From: Candidatus Desulfolinea nitratireducens
GTDB lineage: Bacteria > Chloroflexota > Anaerolineae > Anaerolineales > Villigracilaceae
NCBI GenBank assembly: GCA_014382535.1
Contig: JACNJN010000072.1
Span: forward strand, 1-50,389
Length of the DNA stretch: 50,389 nucleotides
Reading direction: 5' to 3'
Shown: positions 15,509 through 22,221 of the stretch, piece after piece
Position numbering within the stretch: position 1 is the first letter of the stretch
How the letters are laid out: the number at the start of each line of letters is the position of its first letter
Translations under genes and position numbers: made by a program
The notes under the pieces: model-generated
What the model saw: the letters and a program-made list of their open reading frames with translations, nothing else
Databases searched by the model: none
What the model was told of the DNA's origin: nothing

Positions 15509-16615
15509 TCAGGGTAGTCGTGGCGTGCTCCCCAAAAGTTCAGCTAAAACTCTCTTTTGCGCTTGCGTCCGGCGGATTTCTTTTGGTTCGCGAGGCACGC
15601 AATTCATCACATTGCCGCTTCCAGAAGCCCAGTTTTTGCCACCGAACTCTTCTGGCCATAAGGGATGTTCAGCTTTGTCCCAATTGTGGGGTAGACGATA
15701 AACACCCTCACCACGCACAGCCAAGAACCAACTTTCCAATGCTTCAAAGCGTGGACCCCATAATCCCCAAAGGAGTTGGCGGCGCACCTGCTCATTTTTG
15801 GCAAAATGAAGTTTCCGAGTGCAGTCTCTACAAAGCGGAACTGCATTTTCAGGACGCTTTAAGCGCCAGGCAAGTTCAGGAGAGAGATTCTCACTAGGCA
15901 AAACAAAACGCCAGGAAGCATTTTTTCCACAACGAATACAAGCTTTTGAAAATTCTTTTTCCCAAGGAACGCCAGCCAAAGCTGCTGCGAAGAGTTCATC
16001 CTGGAAAGCATTCTCCACATCAAACATTTGTCTGGATAAACTAACCGCCCCATCTGGGATGCTGATTTGCGCTTCGATACGGCAATCCAGAATAAAACCT
16101 GCGGAAGCCAATATCTTGCCACGCTCCCAGGGCGAAAAGTGGTTTCTTATAATTTCCGGATCTACACGCCCATAGCCACTAATCCCACACACAGAGCGAA
16201 CCCGCCTGAGATCGGCTACTGAGGCAGCAAAAAGGGCAAAGATTAAATCCTTGATCCCCGTATTTGCATCAATTCCGCCCACCGCTGAGTTTTTATGCTC
16301 TCCCACTGCGGAGATAATGTCTGCTATCAACTTTTCATCCATTTGCATATCCGGAGCCATCTCCACGATCAAATCTGCCGGGGGCAAGGACACAAAACAC
16401 CAAGAAGAGATTACCTTTTTAAAGACAATTTCAACATCTTGCTCATCCCCCCTTGCCAAAGCCACAATACGCAAAGACGGACAAAAAAAGGTCTGAAAAA
16501 GCCGGCGCGTTTTTGTAGGGTAGATAAAAACAAATATTTTTTCACCAAGTCTGCGACGGAACATCACCCCCCAAGCTTGAGAGAAAGCTGAGCGTAAAAG
16601 AATAATTTTTCGCAT
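15509..16615 (-). CDS. DUF192-like domain fused to a four-Cys zinc-finger region
   Basis: The protein is 368 aa. Residues 1-90 resemble DUF192 (ILLRSAFSQAWGVMFRRRL; later ADLIVEMAP in the position of VLEL), normally a small exported or cytosolic domain. The C-terminal part carries C226-x2-C229 and C262-x2-C265, a treble-clef or HNH-like zinc site spaced by 32 residues, with basic helices around it. The middle part (95-220) is unknown. A DUF192-like start joined to a zinc finger is unusual. It lies between the replication initiator and the TadC-like gene, so a DNA-linked role is plausible but unproven. Confidence 0.5.
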   Translation of the reverse strand: MRKIILLRSAFSQAWGVMFRRRLGEKIFVFIYPTKTRRLFQTFFCPSLRIVALARGDEQDVEIVFKKVISSWCFVSLPPADLIVEMAPDMQMDEKLIADIISAVGEHKNSAVGGIDANTGIKDLIFALFAASVADLRRVRSVCGISGYGRVDPEIIRNHFSPWERGKILASAGFILDCRIEAQISIPDGAVSLSRQMFDVENAFQDELFAAALAGVPWEKEFSKACIRCGKNASWRFVLPSENLSPELAWRLKRPENAVPLCRDCTRKLHFAKNEQVRRQLLWGLWGPRFEALESWFLAVRGEGVYRLPHNWDKAEHPLWPEEFGGKNWASGSGNVMNCVPREPKEIRRTQAQKRVLAELLGSTPRLP

Positions 16616-16638
16616 GATTCAATTCCTTTTTTGAAATC

Positions 16639-18558
16639 TCACTCGCCAAAAAGACGTTTCAATAATTCCTCTTTGGCTTGGTCTTCCAATGAGCTGAAGG
16701 CAGCCAGATAAATTTCATCATCCACAGCTTTCCCTTCTAAATCTTTTTCAAGCATAGCTTTGAGTTTATAGGGGGAAAGTTTTGCCAGAGCATTTGCTGG
16801 CCACCCTGGACCACCTCGCGGCGATTCCAGCGTGCGCGCAATCGCATTGGAAACCCCGCTTGCGTCATGCAAGCCCGCCCCAGCCGGGGTATAGGCATAA
16901 AGTAGCCATGCAGCAAAAGTCTCGCCGGTTGCACCTGCTCTGCGCAAGGTGTTGCGCTTTTGGGGGCTAGCGACATTAATTGCCAGCAGATGGTTTAAAT
17001 CCCAATAAGACATAGACCCCACCCCCGTTTTTTCTTTGTGGCGATATTTCTTTTTTTCTTGTGGGGGGATTAGGGGGGAGGTTTTTAAAGGAGTTAAGGG
17101 GTTCTTTAAAGAGTTAAGGGGTTTAAAGACTCTGCAAGTCGCGTAAAGATCGTCTGCAAATCGCGTAAAGCCCATACTGCAAATCGCGTAAAGATCATAT
17201 GCAAATCGCGTAAAGACGATACTGCAATCCGCGTAAGCTTCTTCCTCACATTCGAGCGCAGCTTGCACGATCTCAGGCGGAATATCATTCAATAAAACAC
17301 GGAAAGTACGCGGACTGTGGTTGAAATTTTCTGCACGCCCTTCATCCAGATTTTTTAGGTAAGCAAGAGTTACAGGATGGCGCAACTTTCCCGGCTCTTT
17401 GGCTTTTTTGCCGAAACGTCCATTCATCCATTCATAGATCGTCATGGGGCGGGAAATACCCAGCCAATGGGCAATTTCAGCATAGCCACCCTGCACTGTG
17501 CAAATATCTCGTTGCTCATCTTGCCCCTCATAGCAACGATCTCGTAAGAGAATATACATCCAGGCTGGACCTGCACCCAAATGGGGCAGGATATGCTCCA
17601 AAAAGAAAAGAGAAATTACGATTTGGTCGTTTTGCGGCATGAGATGCATGCGTAGTCTTTCAGCAAAAGCCTCTAGTTGCGAAGCGGGTAACTCCCCTGA
17701 GAATAAATACCGCACGATCTCAGCCACATCCATTGGTTTGCCAGGTGAGCTATTTTCTTGTTGAGGTGCAAATAGTTCACTTAGAGGTGTTTCGCAAGAA
17801 GCAGCCAAAACGCCGGCGGGGCCGTTAAAAGTCTCAACACCAGATTGCAACCACTGTGCCAGTGAAAAGGAATCAGAACCGGTCAAAGGCAGCGTAATTG
17901 CAACAGTGTATTTTCTTGGTAGGCGACGAGGCTGTGCGCCCTCTGCCCACTCAGGCTCAGTCGTCTTTGAAGTCACCAAGCCAGATAACTTCTCCCAGGT
18001 TTTCTCTCGTTCAACTCGATTCCAAAAAGTACGCTCACTAATGCCACAAAGTGTGGCAATCTGTTTTCCTGATAAGCGAGCAGTCTTTTGACCACCACGT
18101 CCACCTTCTGAATAGGCAGCCTGCCTAAAGCCCACATACATCCAACCTAAATCTGGGCCTAACTGGCTGAGATGTTTACGGAAGTACCCAGGCAGATAAA
18201 CAGCTCTATCTGGACGTACCACCTGGTAATACAGAGACGCAATTTCTTCGCTTGAGACTGCAATCTCTTTTTTGTCAAGCTCGTCTTCGACATCATCATC
18301 TTGCGATGCTTCACTTTCTGAGACCACAAACTCAACCTGTACAGACTGATTCATCACCCCGATCAGGAGGCGGGAGACCGTGCTGGTTAGGCGACTTTCC
18401 AACCAATCACGAGCATAGGCGTTGCGAACACCAATGGTCAAAGCACCATGACTAAACTCCAAAGCTTTCGTGTCTCGCACCCAGGTATCGAAAGAGGCAC
18501 GCGGCATCTCCATTTGCAGTTGTCCCAAGACAATTTTCCAGGCTTTTTGAATATCCAT
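16639..18558 (-). CDS. replication initiator with DnaA domain I-like N-terminus and two winged-helix-like repeats
   Basis: I use the ATG at 18558, with GGAAGG about 8 nt upstream, giving 639 aa. Residues 1-80 look like DnaA domain I (AW...PRASFDTWVRDTK...ALTIGVRNAYARDWLES), the part that contacts DnaB helicase. Two related DNA-binding-like units follow: about 120-195 (LGPDLGWMYVGFRQ...GISERTFW) and about 320-385 (LGAGPAWMYILLRD...GISRPMTIYEW). No AAA+ motif is present, so this is not DnaA but a plasmid-type initiator that may recruit the helicase itself. Residues about 440-475 are encoded by an iteron array (17132-17238), placing the likely origin inside the gene. ParA and the ParB-like gene lie upstream. 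Confidence 0.65.
   Translation of the reverse strand: MDIQKAWKIVLGQLQMEMPRASFDTWVRDTKALEFSHGALTIGVRNAYARDWLESRLTSTVSRLLIGVMNQSVQVEFVVSESEASQDDDVEDELDKKEIAVSSEEIASLYYQVVRPDRAVYLPGYFRKHLSQLGPDLGWMYVGFRQAAYSEGGRGGQKTARLSGKQIATLCGISERTFWNRVEREKTWEKLSGLVTSKTTEPEWAEGAQPRRLPRKYTVAITLPLTGSDSFSLAQWLQSGVETFNGPAGVLAASCETPLSELFAPQQENSSPGKPMDVAEIVRYLFSGELPASQLEAFAERLRMHLMPQNDQIVISLFFLEHILPHLGAGPAWMYILLRDRCYEGQDEQRDICTVQGGYAEIAHWLGISRPMTIYEWMNGRFGKKAKEPGKLRHPVTLAYLKNLDEGRAENFNHSPRTFRVLLNDIPPEIVQAALECEEEAYADCSIVFTRFAYDLYAICSMGFTRFADDLYATCRVFKPLNSLKNPLTPLKTSPLIPPQEKKKYRHKEKTGVGSMSYWDLNHLLAINVASPQKRNTLRRAGATGETFAAWLLYAYTPAGAGLHDASGVSNAIARTLESPRGGPGWPANALAKLSPYKLKAMLEKDLEGKAVDDEIYLAAFSSLEDQAKEELLKRLFGE
17084..17128. 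other. repeated AT-rich boxes next to iterons, possible unwinding element
   Basis: The block TTTAAA(G)GAGTTAAGGGGTT occurs at 17084-17103 and 17105-17123, with a third TTTAAAG at 17122-17128. It directly adjoins the iterons at 17132 and is the natural candidate for the DNA-unwinding part of an origin. Confidence 0.45.
17132..17238. repeat. five iterons (22-23 bp period), candidate replication origin
   Basis: The 17-mer core ctgcaaatcgcgtaaag is seen at 17132-17148 (one change), 17154-17170 (exact), 17177-17193 (exact), 17199-17215 (first base changed) and 17222-17238 (diverged). The spacings are 22, 23, 22 and 23 bp, about two helical turns. The array lies inside the initiator reading frame and there encodes a 15-residue repeat (FTRFA-x-DLYA-x-C). 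Confidence 0.75.
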
Positions 18559-18639
18559 AAAAAAGCCTTCCTTAGCCCACCTGTGCAAGCAGAAGGCAAC
18601 TGTCTGTTCCGCTCGGTTTTGGGCTTCCTGTGGCTTCGG

Positions 18640-18716
18640 CGTAGACGGCAACGTAGGCGGGTATGTAGACGGAGCGTAGACAAGACGTAGGCGACACGTT
18701 GTCATTGCCGTCTACG
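18640..18716. repeat. five helically phased GTAG(A/G)C repeats with a 12-bp inverted repeat
   Basis: GTAGAC or GTAGGC occurs in direct orientation at 18641, 18653, 18665, 18676 and 18687, each 11 or 12 bp apart. CGTAGACGGCAA (18640-18651) returns as the perfect inverse TTGCCGTCTACG at 18705-18716. The array sits between the ParB-like gene and the initiator start and looks like a protein-binding site: centromere (parS), initiator operator or part of the origin. Confidence 0.7.
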
Positions 18717-18759
18717 CTCGCTATTTTTGTAAAAAGTTTTTCAAGAATTTGTCCAGGCA

Positions 18760-19368
18760 TCAAAAATCTCCATCCAGCACTAAACTGTAATTCGTCGTTT
18801 TTTCAACAGGCTGGAGTACCAACTCGCCACTGCTATACGCTTTGAGTGCATATTGTAAAAATGCAGAGATGAGCTCTCCCACTGGAATATCCAAGCCCTT
18901 CTCAGATGCCAGTACACCGATCTCATCCTTGAGTTCAGCAGAGAAATTTCGCCAAGTCGTGACCACCCGCCAGGATGCTTCTTTGGGCAGCTTTTTTCGA
19001 CCTGCCTTTCCTATCTTTCGTTTGGATGCAGTTCTCTTAGGAAAAAGCGTCATCCGCAAGCGTTCGGGGTTAGGACGTGGGGCAAGAATAAGTTTGCCGC
19101 GACTATAAGCATCCAGTCCATACTCCAGCAACGCACGAGCGACTTCACCTATAGGCACATGCAGTTCTTCTGCAAGCTGACGTACTTGCAAAGCTGCTTG
19201 TGGATCAACACCACGATAGACCACCTTCTCACTCTGATGATTTCGCTCCCAATCCCGTTTGCGCCGACGTGGGGCAGCCATAGGCAGGGATTCATAAATA
19301 TCAGGTGGTGCAGCGGATGAGCTTTCACTTGCAGGCATATCCCCAAAGGGATTTCTTCGATCACTCAT
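18760..19368 (-). CDS. ParB-like partition partner with an internal duplication
   Basis: I use the ATG at 19368, with AGGAGG 4 nt upstream, giving 202 aa. Two homologous units are visible, at 71-97 (PIGEVARALLEYGLDAYSRG) and 161-187 (PVGELISAFLQYALKAYSSG), each followed by (K/E)L(I/V)L. They look like DNA-binding ribbon-helix-helix or helix-turn-helix folds and are 90 residues apart. The N-terminus is disordered and acidic to basic. It directly follows parA (8-nt gap), the standard place for a centromere-binding protein, and the phased repeats at 18640-18716 just downstream are a good candidate site. It is not a classical ParB. Confidence 0.6.
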   Translation of the reverse strand: MSDRRNPFGDMPASESSSAAPPDIYESLPMAAPRRRKRDWERNHQSEKVVYRGVDPQAALQVRQLAEELHVPIGEVARALLEYGLDAYSRGKLILAPRPNPERLRMTLFPKRTASKRKIGKAGRKKLPKEASWRVVTTWRNFSAELKDEIGVLASEKGLDIPVGELISAFLQYALKAYSSGELVLQPVEKTTNYSLVLDGDF

Positions 19369-19376
19369 ATTCCCTC

Positions 19377-20147
19377 CTAGAATTTCAGAACCTGCTTCGT
19401 TAGGCTCATATACTCCTCTGCGGAGCGACATTTCTCATCATATTCAAAGATCGTTTTCCCTGAAGCAGCACATTCTCTCAGAATAGTGGCTCGGTGAATG
19501 GGATCCAAGACACTCTCTCCGAAACGTTCTTTTAGTGCTGTATTCGTGATCTTGCTTTCTCTGGTTTGGGCATCATAGAAGGTTGGCAGGATGCCTAAAA
19601 GTGCTCCTTTCCAACCCTTCTTTTGTTGCAAGATATTCATCATATAGGCAACTTTTCCCACACCTTCCGCAGAAAGAAACTCGGTTGCGGTAGGAACGAT
19701 TACGAGATCAGATGCCCAAACAGCCCGCTCCTGAATACCTCCCACGCTGGGTGCGGTATCGAAAATAATATAATGCAACCCTTCTTTGAAAAAAGGTTTG
19801 AGCGCAGTCCGGATCGAAGAGACTGGCTGGTTCTGGGCATTAAGCACGGTTTGGGCTGCCATCGTCTGTTGGTCACCTGGATAAAGATATAACCCATCTC
19901 TGCCAGACGAACGCACCCAGGACTGCACAAAACTGCTTTCCTGTGGGGAGTTTCCCATCGTGAGCAGGTAAAAAACACCTGATTCAGGATTGCGCCCCAA
20001 AGCTGTAGCGGACTGTCCCTGTGGGTCCAGGTCTACAAGTAAGACCTGCTTACCGCGTATAGCAAGTCCATGAGCAAGAGAAACAGCTGTGGTGGTTTTA
20101 CCAACCCCACCTTTCTGGTTGGCAATACAGATGATTTTTGTAGACAT
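19377..20147 (-). CDS. parA: ParA-family partition ATPase
   Basis: The protein is 256 aa. The deviant Walker A KGGVGKTT is at 12-19 with both signature lysines (K12, K17), Walker A' is LLVDLDPQG, and Walker B is IIFDTAPS. It has no N-terminal DNA-binding extension, so it is a type Ib-like or small type ParA. A SHD of GGAAGG lies 4 nt before the ATG. With the CopG-like gene upstream and the ParB-like gene downstream it forms a partition cassette, so the element is probably maintained, at least at times, as a separate replicon. A TadZ role in placing the pilus is a less likely alternative. Confidence 0.9.
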   Translation of the reverse strand: MSTKIICIANQKGGVGKTTTAVSLAHGLAIRGKQVLLVDLDPQGQSATALGRNPESGVFYLLTMGNSPQESSFVQSWVRSSGRDGLYLYPGDQQTMAAQTVLNAQNQPVSSIRTALKPFFKEGLHYIIFDTAPSVGGIQERAVWASDLVIVPTATEFLSAEGVGKVAYMMNILQQKKGWKGALLGILPTFYDAQTRESKITNTALKERFGESVLDPIHRATILRECAASGKTIFEYDEKCRSAEEYMSLTKQVLKF

Positions 20148-20161
20148 TTATCCTTCCTCGA

Positions 20162-20266
20162 CTATTTTGATTTCTTGAAAATCAATAAATAAAGAACACC
20201 ACCAAACACTAATGGGCCAAAAAACATGCCTATAGCAACAAGAGTAGGTAATAGGGTGCTAATCAT
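20162..20266 (-). CDS. 34-aa single-pass membrane peptide
   Basis: The ATG at 20266 overlaps the stop of the CopG-like gene by 8 nt (AATGATTAG), suggesting coupled translation. The peptide MISTLLPTLVAIGMFFGPLV continues hydrophobic and ends in a basic KKSK tail, so it is one transmembrane helix with a positive inside end. The function is unknown. It resembles small toxin or membrane regulator peptides in size only. Confidence 0.45.
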   Translation of the reverse strand: MISTLLPTLVAIGMFFGPLVFGGVLYLLIFKKSK

Positions 20267-20453
20267 TGGATTTTGACACATCTTGTGAACCCACCTCGGT
20301 TGCAAATTCTTCACAAGGAACAAGTTGGAGCCGTTCCAATTCTTTTCGGATAATGAGGGCTGCTTGCGCTTTTGGAACGCGGTACTCGCGTTCAGCCAAA
20401 TCATTCAGTGCCAATACTTCATGATCTCGTAAATAAACAATAACTTTCGCCAT
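20259..20453 (-). CDS. CopG-like ribbon-helix-helix regulator
   Basis: The protein is 64 aa from the ATG at 20453. An upstream GTG at 20462 lies within the GAGGTGA ribosome site, so the ATG is preferred. It has a short beta strand (AKVIVYLRD) followed by two helices (EVLALNDLAEREYRV-P-KAQAALIIRKELERL), the RHH pattern. It heads the partition operon and probably represses it. The inverted repeat at 20544-20566 is a candidate operator. It could also act as a plasmid copy-number regulator. Confidence 0.7.
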   Translation of the reverse strand: MAKVIVYLRDHEVLALNDLAEREYRVPKAQAALIIRKELERLQLVPCEEFATEVGSQDVSKSND

Positions 20454-20481
20454 GTACTTCACCTCGTTGAATTTAAAAATA

Positions 20482-20508
20482 AAAAGAGCCGCGATAACGA
20501 CTCTTTTA
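20482..20508. terminator. intrinsic terminator
   Basis: The stem AAAAGAG-C-CG ... CG-A-CTCTTTT sits with A and T runs on both sides, between the two-TM protein gene at 20578 and the CopG-like gene, so it ends the former on the minus strand. Confidence 0.7.
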
Positions 20509-20543
20509 TCAAGTGAGAGACAACTAAGTTTATGGGTTAGTTT

Positions 20544-20566
20544 ATGAATTGATTACAAGAATTCAT
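20544..20566. promoter_or_regulatory. inverted repeat, possible operator
   Basis: ATGAATT (20544-20550) and AATTCAT (20560-20566) form a 7-bp inverted repeat separated by 9 bp in the AT-rich gap upstream of the CopG-like gene. Confidence 0.35.
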
Positions 20567-20577
20567 ATAAGATTATT

Positions 20578-21231
20578 TCATCTGTATTTTGGCTTCTTTT
20601 TCTTTTTTGCTCTTCTTTCTAATTCTTCTAGTGCGCGGTCTCGCCAAGTAGTGTAATAAGCCTGTTCAGAAACAACCGGGGAACCATCAGCGTTTATCCC
20701 AAGATGTTCAGCAATTAATTCTGCCAAAGTAAAGGCATCACGAATAGAGTCTCGGCTTTCCCATTGAGCAGCAATTGGTAACCAACGTTCCAGAGGAAAG
20801 GCTGGTTTACGCCCTCTCCTTCGTGGTCTCAAGGGTTTATCTTCAATTAGAATGATATCATCGGTTAAACTGTCCAGTTTTTCCAATGATTGTGTGTCAT
20901 CTTGAGCAACTAATTCATATCCCCACCAATACAAAATACGCTCTCTCCAATGTCCGGGCTGAGGTGCTGAAAAAAACACTACTCGATTGCGAATAGCAGC
21001 ATCTATACAACAAGCGGTTATAAAGCCAGCCACAATCAAAAAGAATAGCAAGACAATTTGATATGCTAAAGCTGTTTGAGACAGAGTTTCTCCTAAACTT
21101 ATTTGCAGATTGTAATTTGTCCAAACGAGTGGCAAAAACATAGACATTCCACTGCCTAAAAGCAAGAGATATAGGAACCTTCTTTGTGATCGTTCATATT
21201 TGCGTTGTTTGAATTCTGTGATAATCATCAT
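20578..21231 (-). CDS. two-TM membrane protein with a basic cytoplasmic domain
   Basis: Taking the ATG at 21231 gives 217 aa. There are two transmembrane helices (about 17-40 and 55-80), then a charged domain with RRRGRKPAF and a C-terminal stretch including [10 protein letters not shown] and [16 protein letters not shown], which could be a DNA-binding helix pair ending in KKKKKPK. I recognise no family. A membrane-bound, basic-tailed protein next to the partition genes might tether the replicon, but this is speculation. It ends at the terminator 20482-20508. Confidence 0.6.
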   Translation of the reverse strand: MMIITEFKQRKYERSQRRFLYLLLLGSGMSMFLPLVWTNYNLQISLGETLSQTALAYQIVLLFFLIVAGFITACCIDAAIRNRVVFFSAPQPGHWRERILYWWGYELVAQDDTQSLEKLDSLTDDIILIEDKPLRPRRRGRKPAFPLERWLPIAAQWESRDSIRDAFTLAELIAEHLGINADGSPVVSEQAYYTTWRDRALEELERRAKKKKKPKYR

Positions 21232-21239
21232 AAGGCAAG

Positions 21240-21301
21240 ATTGTACTCGAAAAGTATATCTGCACAAAACACTTGCATTCCATATAGCTCCATAGTATTC
21301 T
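21240..21301. promoter_or_regulatory. divergent promoters at the element edge
   Basis: On the minus strand TTGTGC (21262-21267), 16 bp and TACAAT (21240-21245) give a start near 21233, two bases before the ATG at 21231. On the plus strand TTGCAT (21273-21278), 17 bp and TATTCT (21296-21301) face yjbQ. Confidence 0.5.
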
Positions 21302-21339
21302 ACAAGCAGTTTTTACTTGATTATCAAAGAGAGGACATT

Positions 21340-21759
21340 ATGAAATCCTATCGCAAAGAACTCTGGTTCCACACCCCTACCCGCCGAGAATTCATTAATA
21401 TCACACCACAAGTTAACGAAGCTCTCCAAGAGAGTGGAGTGAAAGAGGGCCTAGCCCTGGTTTCAGCGATGCATATAACAGCCTCTGTCTTTATCAATGA
21501 CCATGAATATGGCCTTCATCAGGATTATGAAGAATGGCTTGAAAAACTTGCTCCCCATGCCCCCATTGATCAATATAGACATAATGATACGGGTGAGGAT
21601 AACGCGGACGCGCATATGAAAAGGCAGATTATGGGGCGTGAAGTTGTTGTTGCTGTCACTAACGGAAAACTTGACTTTGGTACATGGGAGCAAATCTTCT
21701 ACGGCGAGTTTGACGGTCGCCGCAGAAAACGTGTCCTTATAAAAATAATCGGTGAATAA
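21340..21759 (+). CDS. yjbQ: YjbQ (UPF0047) family protein
   Basis: The protein is 139 aa from the ATG at 21340, with GAGG in the correct position. It shows the YjbQ/UPF0047 features: an N-terminal strand region, [33 protein letters not shown] and the final [16 protein letters not shown]. Members are a widely spread single-domain family with thiamine phosphate synthase-like activity reported for some. It is the first gene on the plus strand after the 20-kb minus-strand block. It is nearly identical in protein to the truncated copy downstream but diverged at many third codon positions. Confidence 0.9.
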   Translation: MKSYRKELWFHTPTRREFINITPQVNEALQESGVKEGLALVSAMHITASVFINDHEYGLHQDYEEWLEKLAPHAPIDQYRHNDTGEDNADAHMKRQIMGREVVVAVTNGKLDFGTWEQIFYGEFDGRRRKRVLIKIIGE

Positions 21760-21764
21760 TAAAA

Positions 21765-21790
21765 GCTCCCTGATAGTATTATCAGGGAGC
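21765..21790. terminator. 11-bp stem hairpin, terminator (minus orientation has the U run)
   Basis: GCTCCCTGATA/TATCAGGGAGC with loop gtat lies just after the first yjbQ. The T-rich tail is on the minus-strand side, so on the plus strand it is a weaker stop. Confidence 0.6.
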
Positions 21791-21849
21791 GACGACAAAT
21801 CTTTTCTTATGAACAAATTACGCTAGATTTTGCGTTAGGAGACTAACTC

Positions 21850-22212
21850 TTGGAAATGATAGGAGAGCCACAAGCTTTGGGGACAACTGAAAGTCGTATT
21901 TGGTTTCGGCTGGTAAACGCCATGCATATCACCGCATCCGTCTTCATCAACGACCATGAGCATGGGTTGCATCAGGATTACGAAATGTGGCTCGAAAAGC
22001 TTGCTCCCCATGCGCCCATAGATCAATATCGTCATAATGACACAGGCGAAGATAACGCCGATGCGCATATGAAGCGCCAGATCATGGGTCGCGAAGTCAC
22101 CATCGCCATCACCAACGGAAAACTCGATTTCGGAACCTGGGAGCAGATCTTCTACGGCGAATTCGATGGTCGTCGCAAAAAACGGGTATTGGTCAAGATT
22201 ATTGGTGAATAA
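21850..22212 (+). pseudogene. yjbQ: yjbQ remnant lacking its first 40 codons
   Basis: From the Leu codon at 21910 the protein is about 92% identical to the complete copy ([15 protein letters not shown]...), but upstream it reads an unrelated stretch of about 20 residues with only a TTG start. The missing part includes the N-terminal beta strand of the fold, so the product is unlikely to be functional. The nucleotide sequences of the two copies differ strongly at synonymous sites, so this is not a recent tandem duplication. Confidence 0.75.
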
Positions 22213-22221
22213 AGAAATAAT

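Noticed and set aside
17132-17238. Possible CRISPR array
   Set aside because: The unit is only 22-23 bp with almost no spacer and lies inside a coding frame; no cas genes are present, so iterons fit better.
18572-18760. 62-codon minus-strand ORF between the ParB-like gene and the initiator
   Set aside because: It has a start overlapping the previous stop, but most of its length is the phased repeat array and its 12-bp inverse, and the peptide has no recognisable pattern, so I treat the region as a binding site.
19377-20147. ParA as TadZ
   Set aside because: It lacks the N-terminal receiver-like domain of TadZ/CpaE and sits with CopG- and ParB-like genes, so partition is the better call.
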